Shown in pieces: positions 1 through 5,540 of a stretch of 8,146 nucleotides of DNA. Location: positions 1,438 to 9,583 of the forward strand of contig DHXL01000313.1 of NCBI GenBank assembly GCA_002415335.1, given 5' to 3'. The stretch comes from Oxalobacteraceae bacterium UBA5157 (GTDB taxonomy: Bacteria > Pseudomonadota > Gammaproteobacteria > Burkholderiales > Burkholderiaceae_D). How positions within the stretch are numbered: the first letter of the stretch is position 1; every line of letters begins with the position of its first letter. The notes under the pieces were generated by a model that saw only the letters and a list, made by a program, of their open reading frames with translations, made no database searches and had not been told where the DNA came from. The translations under genes were made by a program, and so were the position numbers.

Positions 1-598
1 TGATTTTCTTGGCGATCGACACGCCCTTGGCTTTCATCGGCACGATGATGAGCGACTTGTTGGTGTAGCGTGAACCGTCCGAGGTATTGGCCAGCAAGCA
101 AATCCAGTCCGCCTGCAGGCTATTCGTGATCCACATCTTGCTGCCGTTGATCACGTAATCATCGCCATCCTTGCGCGCCGTGGTCTTGATGGCCGCGACA
201 TCGGAGCCGGCACCGGCCTCGGAAACGCCGACGCACGCCACCGCGTCGCCGCTGATGGCGGGCGCCAGGAATTCCCGGCGCAATGCATCCGAGCCGAAGC
301 GGGCCAATGCCGGCGTCGCCATGTCGGTCTGCACGCCGATCGCCATCGGCACGCCGCCGCAGCGGATGTCGCCGAGCGCTTCCGCCATCGCCACCGAGTA
401 GGAATAATCGAGCCCCATGCCGCCGAATTCAACCGGCTTGGAAATGCCAAGAAACCCCTGATCGCCCATTTTCTTGAATAATTCCTTGGCCGGAAAAATC
501 TCGGCCGCTTCCCATTCATCGACAAACGGATTAATCTCACTGTCGATGAAGCGCTTCACGTTGCGCTTCAGTTCGTTGTGTTCATGCGTGTATTGCAT
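1..598 (-). CDS. atuD: Acyl-CoA dehydrogenase, probable citronellyl-CoA dehydrogenase AtuD (N-terminal part, runs off window)
   Basis: The frame is open from the ATG at 598-596 to the left edge and encodes about 199 residues, the N-terminal half of a roughly 385-residue FAD-dependent acyl-CoA dehydrogenase. Seen: an alpha-helical start (MQYTHEHNELKRNVKRF), the flavin/substrate signature GVSEAGAGSDVA at residues 124-135, and KMWITNS at 154-160. The catalytic base lies in the missing part. AGGAG sits 7 nt before the ATG and the preceding carboxyltransferase gene ends only 30 nt upstream, so this start is well supported. A start at 585 would lack that spacing. In the Pseudomonas atu operon the dehydrogenase directly after atuC is AtuD, which oxidises citronellyl-CoA to geranyl-CoA. 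Position and the stretch IGVQTDMATPALARFGSD fit my memory of that family. Family membership is secure; the substrate is inferred from synteny. Confidence 0.85.
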   Translation of the reverse strand, partial: MQYTHEHNELKRNVKRFIDSEINPFVDEWEAAEIFPAKELFKKMGDQGFLGISKPVEFGGMGLDYSYSVAMAEALGDIRCGGVPMAIGVQTDMATPALARFGSDALRREFLAPAISGDAVACVGVSEAGAGSDVAAIKTTARKDGDDYVINGSKMWITNSLQADWICLLANTSDGSRYTNKSLIIVPMKAKGVSIAKKI

Positions 599-628
599 GG
601 TGATCTCCTGTATTTGAATGGTGGGGAA

Positions 629-2248
629 CTACGGGCGAGCAACGCCGAATTGAATCGGATGGAGTGCGCGGCGACGGCCTTCGTCGCAAATCGAGAGTAC
701 GAAAGCGAGCACCTTGCGCGTGTCGCGCGGATCGATCACGCCGTCGTCGAGCAAGCGTGCCGAGATGTGCGCCGCGCTGGTCTGTTTCTCGAAGGTGTCA
801 ATTACCATCGTGCGCATGCCGTCGATGGCGTTCTGGTCGACTGCCAGCCCCTTGCGGCGCATGCCGGCTTCCATCACGATGGCCATGGTGTTGGCTGCCT
901 GTTCCGGGCCCATCACCGCGGTTTTCGCATTGGGCCAGCTGAAGCAAAAATCGGGAAAATAGCCGCGCCCCGACATGCCGTAGTTGCCGGCGCCGAACGA
1001 AGCGCCGCAATGGAAGGTGATGCGCGGCACGCTGGCGTTGGACATCGCCTGGATCATCTTCGCGCCATGCTTGATCATGCCGGCCTGTTCCGACGCCTTG
1101 CCGACGATGAAGCCGGTGGTGTTCTGCAGGTACAGCAGCGGCGTATTCGACTGGCAGCACAATTGGATGAAGTGCGTGGCCTTGGTCGCGCCGGCCGGAT
1201 CGAGCGGCCCGTTGTTGCTGATGATTCCGACCCGCATGCCGCACACCGCCGCGTGCCCGGTCACGGTGGCAGGGCCATAGTCGGGCTTGAATTCCAGAAA
1301 ATCCGAGCCGTCCACGATGCGCGCAATCACCTCGCGCATGTCGAGCGGCTTCTTGTGATCGGTCGAGGCGATGCCGAGCAGTTCGCCTTCATCGTAGCGC
1401 GGCGGCGCGAAGTCTCGGGGAACGTACGGCAGCTCGCGATTCCAGTCGAGCGCCGCGACCAGGTCGCGCGCAATGCGCAAGGCATCGGCATCATCCTCCG
1501 CCAGGTATTCGGTCAGCCCGGAGGTGGTGGCGTGCATTTCCGCTCCGCCCAATTCTTCCTCGGTCGCCACTTCGCCGGTGGCGGCCATCAGCAGCGGCGG
1601 CCCGGCCAGGAACGCCTTGGCGCGATCGCGCACCATCACCACATAATCGGACATCCCCGGCATGTACGCGCCGCCTGCCGTGCTCGATCCATGGACCACG
1701 GTGATCACCGGCAGACCGGCTGCGGAGAGGCGCGCGAGCCAGTAAAAAATGCTGCCACCGAGAATGAAGGTTTCGACCTTGTAGTTCAACAGATTGGCGC
1801 CGGCGCTTTCCACCAGATGAATGAAAGGCAGCTTCTTGTCGAGCGCAATCGTTTGCGCACGCTGGAATTTCTCGATGCTCATGGGCTGCACCGCGCCGGC
1901 ATCGATGCCCGCATCATCGACCACGATCATCGCGCGCACGCCGCTCACGTAGCCGATGCCGACCACGATGCCGCCGCCCGGGATCGACTTGGCCGGATCG
2001 GGTTTGTCGAGGCAGTAGCCGGCCAGCGTCGACAATTCCAGGAACGGCGCACCCGGATCGAGCAGCCGGCCGAGCCGGTCGCGCGGCAACATCTGGCCTC
2101 GCTTCTCAAAGCGCGGGCGCGATGCTTCCGACTTCTCCCGGGCGCGCTGCTCGAGCGCGCGCAGCTGCGCGACCTGCGTCAGCAACGCTGCGCGGTTCTG
2201 TTGAAACAGTTCGCTTTGCGGAACGACGCGTGATTCGATCTGCGGCAT
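629..2248 (-). CDS. atuC: Acyl-CoA carboxylase carboxyltransferase (beta) subunit, probable geranyl-CoA carboxylase AtuC
   Basis: A complete 539-residue biotin-dependent carboxyltransferase, the usual length for MCC/GCC beta subunits. It moves CO2 from biotin on the alpha subunit (not in view) to the substrate acyl-CoA. Seen: the N-terminal crotonase-fold half with RFEKRGQMLPRDRL (46-59), a Gly-rich stretch SIPGGGIVVGIGYVSGVR (88-105) and oxyanion-hole segment SSTAGGAYMPGMSD (188-201); the C-terminal half has GASFGAGNYGMSGRGY (415-430) and VMGPEQAANTM (445-455). At the site where methylcrotonyl-CoA carboxylase has Phe (HFGRIFY), this protein has Gly164 (LGGSIFY). From memory of the published GCC/MCC structural comparison, this Phe-to-Gly difference opens the pocket for geranyl-CoA. 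The ATG overlaps the SDR stop as TAATG, indicating translational coupling. GGGAG lies about 10 nt upstream. Function beyond the carboxyltransferase family is inferred from Gly164 and gene order. Confidence 0.88.
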   Translation of the reverse strand: MPQIESRVVPQSELFQQNRAALLTQVAQLRALEQRAREKSEASRPRFEKRGQMLPRDRLGRLLDPGAPFLELSTLAGYCLDKPDPAKSIPGGGIVVGIGYVSGVRAMIVVDDAGIDAGAVQPMSIEKFQRAQTIALDKKLPFIHLVESAGANLLNYKVETFILGGSIFYWLARLSAAGLPVITVVHGSSTAGGAYMPGMSDYVVMVRDRAKAFLAGPPLLMAATGEVATEEELGGAEMHATTSGLTEYLAEDDADALRIARDLVAALDWNRELPYVPRDFAPPRYDEGELLGIASTDHKKPLDMREVIARIVDGSDFLEFKPDYGPATVTGHAAVCGMRVGIISNNGPLDPAGATKATHFIQLCCQSNTPLLYLQNTTGFIVGKASEQAGMIKHGAKMIQAMSNASVPRITFHCGASFGAGNYGMSGRGYFPDFCFSWPNAKTAVMGPEQAANTMAIVMEAGMRRKGLAVDQNAIDGMRTMVIDTFEKQTSAAHISARLLDDGVIDPRDTRKVLAFVLSICDEGRRRALHPIQFGVARP

Positions 2249-3156
2249 TAGTTTTTCTCCCTGCCTTGCTCGCTGCCTTGCTCCCTGTCCTGCTCTTTAC
2301 GCTGCAGTATCTTGGGGAGACGGGCCAGGTGGAAGCCATTGAACGGCGCCACCTTGCGTTGCGCGTCCAATGGAAATCCGAGCCGCACGGTCGGCCGGCC
2401 GCCATCGACGCGTAATACGGTGCCGGTGACAAAGCTGGCCGCCTTCGACAGCAGGAACACGATCGGTGCGGATATTTCCGCCTCGGTTGCCATGCGCTGC
2501 AGCGGCAAGTTACTGCCTGCTTGCAGGATGAAATCGCGCACCTCGGGCGGATACGCATCGAGGCCGGACGAGGCGACATAGCCCGGCGCCACGGCATTGA
2601 CGCGCACGCCGTAGGTGGCCCACTCGAACGCAGCGGTTTCAGTGAAGTTGACCATTCCGGCGCGCGCTGCGCCGGAATGGCCCATGCCCGGCATGCCGCC
2701 CCACATGTCGGCCACGATGTTGACGATCGCGCCGCCGGTTTTTTGCATCGATTGATTGAGGCATTCGCGTGCCATCAGGAAGCCGCCGGTCAGATTCGTC
2801 TGCAGCACCGCTTCCCATCCCTTGCGGGAAGTATCCTTGAGCAGAGACGGAAACTGGCCACCCGCGTTATTGACCAGCGCATCCACCTTTCCATGCGCCG
2901 CCACGATTTTTGCGATCAGCGCCGTGACCGCTTCTTCATCGCGAATATTGCACGGATACGGATCGGCGCGACCGCCGCTTTCCCTGATTTCCTGGGCGAC
3001 GGTGTCGAGCTTTTCAGGCGTGCGGCCGACCAGCGCCACGGTGGCGCCGAGCGCGGCCAGTTCATGCGCGACGCAGCGCCCGATGCCGCTGCCGCCACCA
3101 GTGACGATGACGACATCGCCGTCAAACAGTCCCGGAATAAAAATCGATCGATACAT
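2248..3156 (-). CDS. atuB: Short-chain dehydrogenase/reductase, AtuB-like, with a non-canonical active site
   Basis: A 302-residue Rossmann-fold SDR. Seen: cofactor motif TGGGSGIG (19-26), NNAG (96-99), structural Asn121 in QTNLTG, and the C-terminal DGGRPTV (251-257). The expected Tyr-x-x-x-Lys is absent. The region reads GHSGAARAGM (159-168), with His160 near the Tyr position and Arg165 near the Lys. From memory this resembles peroxisomal trans-2-enoyl-CoA reductase (PECR) and DECR-like SDRs more than alcohol dehydrogenases. Arg45 after strand 2 (VGRTPEKL) suggests NADP(H). AtuB homologues are often annotated citronellol/citronellal dehydrogenase; a reductase acting on an enoyl-CoA is an alternative. 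AAGGAG stands 7 nt before the ATG, 35 nt after the preceding gene. The C-terminus is a hydrophilic tail of three 4-residue repeats (see 2260-2295). It lies directly before the carboxyltransferase, as atuB precedes atuC in Pseudomonas. Confidence 0.82.
   Translation of the reverse strand: MYRSIFIPGLFDGDVVIVTGGGSGIGRCVAHELAALGATVALVGRTPEKLDTVAQEIRESGGRADPYPCNIRDEEAVTALIAKIVAAHGKVDALVNNAGGQFPSLLKDTSRKGWEAVLQTNLTGGFLMARECLNQSMQKTGGAIVNIVADMWGGMPGMGHSGAARAGMVNFTETAAFEWATYGVRVNAVAPGYVASSGLDAYPPEVRDFILQAGSNLPLQRMATEAEISAPIVFLLSKAASFVTGTVLRVDGGRPTVRLGFPLDAQRKVAPFNGFHLARLPKILQRKEQDREQGSEQGREKN
2260..2295 (-). repeat. Three tandem 12-bp in-frame repeats in the 3' end of the SDR gene
   Basis: On the minus strand the units are GAGCAGGACAGG, GAGCAAGGCAGC and GAGCAAGGCAGG. 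They encode EQDR, EQGS and EQGR, the last residues before REKN-stop. Units 2 and 3 differ at one base, so this looks like slippage-type duplication. Each unit contains an AGG-type purine run, and they end just upstream of the carboxyltransferase ATG, so they form a purine-rich, ribosome-binding-like track at the coupled gene junction. Confidence 0.85.
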
Positions 3157-3191
3157 GGTCCATCTCCTTTATGTCTTTTCTGCCGCGTCGA

Positions 3192-4349
3192 TCAGGCCCA
3201 GCCCAATTGGCGCGCGGCCAGCTCGTTCAGCACTTCTTCGGCGCCGCCGCCGATCATGATGACCTTGACCTCGCGGTAAATGCGCTCCGATTTCGTGCCG
3301 CGCATGAAGCCCATTCCACCGAGAATCTGCACCGCGTTGTCGGCGCAGAATTGCATCGTCTGTGCGGCGAAATTCTTCAGCATGCAAATCTGCGCCACCG
3401 GTGACTCGCCTTGCTCCAGGCGGCGCGTCAAGTCCTCAAGCAAGGCGCGCGTCGCTTCGATGCGGGTCGCCATCGCCACCAGCTTGTGGCGCACCACTTG
3501 ATGTCCGACCAGGCGCTTGCCGAACGTGGTGCGGGACGATGCCCATTCCGATGCCTCATCCAGGCACACGCGTGCAAAGCCGTACGCCTGCAAGGCGAGC
3601 GCCAGGCGTTCCTGATTGAAGTTGAGCATGAAGATTTGGAAGCCGCCATTTTCCTGTCCCAGCAGGTTGGCGACCGGCACCCGGCAGTGATCGAAATGCA
3701 GCTGCGCCGTATCGGAACACCACCAGCCCATTTTCTTGAGCGCCGTGCGCGTCAAGCCGGGCGTGTCGCCCTCGACCAGCAGGGCGGACACGCCGGCGGC
3801 ACCCGGGCCGCCGGTGCGCGCCGCCACGGTGATGTAGTCGGCCCGCATGCCGGATGTAATGAAGGTCTTGCTGCCGTTGAGGATGTAGTGATCGCCATCG
3901 CGTTCTGCACGTAATTTGAGGTTGGCGACGTCCGAGCCGCCGGACGGTTCGGTCACGGCCAGCGCGGAAATTTTTTCACCGGAGAGAATCTGCGGCAGCA
4001 CCCGCGCTTTCAATTCCGCCGAGCCGCCGGCGGCAATCGGCGGTGCTCCGATGGTGTGGCTGAACAGCGAGGCCAGCAGTCCGCCGCTGGCGGCGCGCGT
4101 CAGCTCTTCGATCATCACCATGCCGTAAAACCGGTCGCCCGGCACGCCGCCATATTGTTCCGGGAAGCCGAGGCCGAACAGGCCCAGTTCGGCGCAGCGG
4201 CGGTAGAGTGCGCGCGGAAATTCTTCGGCTTCGTCCCACGCGTCGACGTTCGGCAGGATTTCCTTCTCGACGAAGCGGCGCACGGTTTCGCGGAATGCCT
4301 TGTGATCTTCATTGCAGTCGAGCGCGGATGTTGGCAGTGCCTTGTACAT
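3192..4349 (-). CDS. Acyl-CoA dehydrogenase of the isovaleryl/long-chain type
   Basis: A complete 385-residue FAD acyl-CoA dehydrogenase. Seen: helical N-terminal domain, TEPSGGSDVANLKL (133-146), NGSKTFITSG (158-167), SSRTTFGKRLVGHQ (271-284), QILGGMGF (341-348) and a C-terminal SERIYREVKVIMIGGGAEEV (354-373). Short- and medium-chain enzymes carry the catalytic Glu in the C-terminal YEGT-like motif; here that site is Gly-rich (GGG, 367-369). Glu247 in NFNQERL matches the helix-G catalytic Glu of isovaleryl-CoA and long-chain acyl-CoA dehydrogenases (LERL/PQERL), so the protein should be active and belongs to that subgroup. This favours a branched or bulky acyl-CoA substrate. It sits 86 nt downstream of the hydratase and 35 nt upstream of the SDR. 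The ribosome site is weak (ACGGA, 7 nt before ATG), but no other Met precedes residue 77. The exact substrate is unknown; oxidation of a shortened terpenoid acyl-CoA is plausible. Confidence 0.88.
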   Translation of the reverse strand: MYKALPTSALDCNEDHKAFRETVRRFVEKEILPNVDAWDEAEEFPRALYRRCAELGLFGLGFPEQYGGVPGDRFYGMVMIEELTRAASGGLLASLFSHTIGAPPIAAGGSAELKARVLPQILSGEKISALAVTEPSGGSDVANLKLRAERDGDHYILNGSKTFITSGMRADYITVAARTGGPGAAGVSALLVEGDTPGLTRTALKKMGWWCSDTAQLHFDHCRVPVANLLGQENGGFQIFMLNFNQERLALALQAYGFARVCLDEASEWASSRTTFGKRLVGHQVVRHKLVAMATRIEATRALLEDLTRRLEQGESPVAQICMLKNFAAQTMQFCADNAVQILGGMGFMRGTKSERIYREVKVIMIGGGAEEVLNELAARQLGWA

Positions 4350-4422
4350 GATTTTTCCGTAATTAATTGACCGGCCTCGCTGCCGATTGGTCCGGCTACT
4401 TGAAAATCTACCAGACAGGCGC

Positions 4423-4444
4423 GCTTAACGGCCACTTAGCGGCC
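4423..4444 (-). repeat. 11-bp tandem duplication across the hydratase stop codon
   Basis: On the minus strand GGCCGCTAAGT is followed immediately by GGCCGTTAAGC (9 of 11 identical). The first copy contains the hydratase stop codon TAA, and the second carries another TAA in the same register of the unit. The duplication sits at the start of the 86-nt gap before the acyl-CoA dehydrogenase. Confidence 0.6.
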
Positions 4445-5215
4445 GGTCCACTTCGGCTTGCGCTTGTCGATGAATGAGGAAATCCCTTCCTGGAAATCCT
4501 CGGTCAAGGCCAACAGGCCGATCTGGCTTTCGGTAAACGCCATCGACGCCTCGAACGGCATCGATTCGATCTGCTTGAGCGTGTACAGGCCGCGCCGGAT
4601 CGCCGACGGCGATTTGTCCAGCAGGCGCGCCAGCAGCCAGTCCAGCTTGGCGTCGAGCGCATTTTCAAGACCCGCGTCGGCCAGATGGTTCACCAGCCCG
4701 TATACCAGCGCCTGCTCGGCATTGAGCGGTTCGCCGGTGATGCACATCTCGGTCAGCACGCGGCGTGGTAGCTGATGCTGCAGGACCGATAGCACCTGGG
4801 CCGGGAATACGCCGATCTTCACTTCCGGCAGGCCGAAGCTCGCGCTGCGCACGGCGACAGCCATGTCGCACATGGCAAGCAATCCCATGCCGCCGGCCAT
4901 GCAGGCGCCATTCACGCGTGCAATCAGGGGAACAGTGGAACGCCGGGCCTGCCGCAGTAACTCGGCCAGCCATTGATACGGCTCGGAATAATCGAATTTG
5001 AAAGAGGGTTCCCGCAGATCGGCGCCCGAGCAAAAGGCGCGGTCACCGGCGCCGGTAATCACCACGGCGCGCATACTCTTATCCTTGTTTGCGTCTTCCA
5101 GCGCTTGCCGCAGGCCGAGCAGGACGTTGGCGTTGATTGCATTGCGCCGCTCGACGCGATTGATGGTCAGCCACATCACGCGATCGCGCATTTCCAGTAG
5201 CAGGTCATTGTTCAT
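4436..5215 (-). CDS. Enoyl-CoA hydratase/isomerase (crotonase) family protein
   Basis: A 259-residue crotonase-fold protein of usual length and the first gene of the minus-strand operon. Seen: N-terminal WLTINRVERRNAIN (15-28), first oxyanion segment AFCSGADL (60-67), second segment NGACMAGGMGLLAMCD (102-117), and FGLPEVKIGVFP (127-138). Of the two catalytic glutamates of classical enoyl-CoA hydratase, Glu131 (FGLPE) is retained, while the first (GGGCE in the rat enzyme) is Gly111. LiuC/3-methylglutaconyl-CoA hydratase-like proteins also have Gly there as I recall, so hydration of a glutaconyl-type substrate such as isohexenylglutaconyl-CoA (the AtuE reaction) is possible. However, atuE normally follows atuD, so this may instead serve later beta-oxidation. 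CGGAG lies 5 nt before the ATG. The long leader contains a palindromic operator candidate. Confidence 0.85.
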   Translation of the reverse strand: MNNDLLLEMRDRVMWLTINRVERRNAINANVLLGLRQALEDANKDKSMRAVVITGAGDRAFCSGADLREPSFKFDYSEPYQWLAELLRQARRSTVPLIARVNGACMAGGMGLLAMCDMAVAVRSASFGLPEVKIGVFPAQVLSVLQHQLPRRVLTEMCITGEPLNAEQALVYGLVNHLADAGLENALDAKLDWLLARLLDKSPSAIRRGLYTLKQIESMPFEASMAFTESQIGLLALTEDFQEGISSFIDKRKPKWTGR

Positions 5216-5328
5216 GGAGTCTCCGGCCGGTCGTTCAGTCTGAAGCGCGGGTCTATCGGCAAACCGGCGGGCATTTCCGCTTGATCGAACTGCCGGTCAA
5301 GGCTGTGTCGGGTGCATGTGCTGCAGTT

Positions 5329-5357
5329 ATATTAAATCAATCGATTGCTTTAATCAA
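5329..5357 (-). promoter_or_regulatory. Possible sigma70-type promoter for the leftward operon
   Basis: On the minus strand TTGATT (5357-5352) and TAATAT (5334-5329) are separated by 17 nt. Each matches 4 of 6 consensus bases. The palindrome at 5331-5354 fills the spacer, so a bound repressor would block RNA polymerase. TATAAC at 5331-5326 is an alternative -10 but would need a 20-nt spacer. Placement is inferred from sequence only. Confidence 0.4.
5331..5354. promoter_or_regulatory. Operator candidate 1 (24-bp near-perfect palindrome)
   Basis: A perfect 10-bp palindromic core CAATCGATTG (5338-5347) is flanked by complementary outer arms ATTAAA (5331-5336) and TTTAAT (5349-5354). Only the T/C pair next to the core fails to match. 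Its size and symmetry suit a TetR-family dimer. A related site lies 77 bp away (centre to centre) at 5408-5431. The TetR-type gene at 6552-7241 is the obvious candidate binder, by analogy with AtuR, which is reported to bind inverted repeats in the atuR-atuA intergenic region. Confidence 0.65.
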
Positions 5358-5407
5358 ACGGAGATTTCAAGATTTTTTCCGCGCCGCCGCGCATTCCTGT
5401 CGATTAT

Positions 5408-5431
5408 TTTCAATCAACCGGTTGCTTTAAT
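5408..5431. promoter_or_regulatory. Operator candidate 2 (related palindrome)
   Basis: A perfect 10-bp core CAACCGGTTG (5415-5424) is followed by CTTTAAT (5425-5431), identical to the right arm of site 1. The left arm TTTCAAT is degenerate. The two cores differ by a symmetric change (CAATCGATTG against CAACCGGTTG) that keeps the dyad intact. That suggests selection on the palindrome rather than chance similarity. Confidence 0.6.
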
Positions 5432-5450
5432 TTATTGGCGCAACTAGACT
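5422..5450 (+). promoter_or_regulatory. Possible promoter for the BKACE gene
   Basis: TTGCTT (5422-5427) and TAGACT (5445-5450) are 17 nt apart and match 3/6 and 4/6 of the sigma70 consensus. The -35 element overlaps the right half of operator candidate 2, which would allow repression by the same protein. The match is weak and TTGCTT is itself part of the palindrome, so it may be coincidental. Confidence 0.25.
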
Positions 5451-5540
5451 AGGATCAATGAGTTTGCCAATCGCCTGGCGGCGTGCAACCGCATCGAAGT
5501 ACGTCACTGTACGGCTGCGCATTTTTGAATCGGATCGAGC

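Larger units (their letters stand above)
5216..5540. promoter_or_regulatory. Divergent intergenic control region (operon leftward, BKACE gene rightward)
   Basis: This 325-bp gap separates two divergent start codons. Its central part (about 5325-5450) is clearly AT-richer than its surroundings and holds two related palindromes and a possible promoter in each direction, listed separately. The leftward leader (about 5216-5322) contains an inverted repeat, CTTGATCG at 5280-5287 and CGGTCAAG at 5294-5301, with 7 of 8 positions complementary and a 6-nt loop. I found no riboswitch and no convincing upstream peptide in either leader. Confidence 0.7.

Noticed and set aside
578..2233. A 551-codon plus-strand open frame opposite the carboxyltransferase gene
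   Set aside because: It is the mirror of a clear coding gene in GC-rich DNA. Its translation is rich in His, Arg and Ala, matches no family I recognise and lacks a plausible start region.
629..2248. Reading the cluster as a leucine/isovalerate (liu) operon with methylcrotonyl-CoA carboxylase
   Set aside because: The carboxyltransferase has Gly164 in place of the MCC Phe, and the SDR-carboxyltransferase-dehydrogenase order matches atuBCD rather than liuABC. It is not fully excluded without the alpha subunit.
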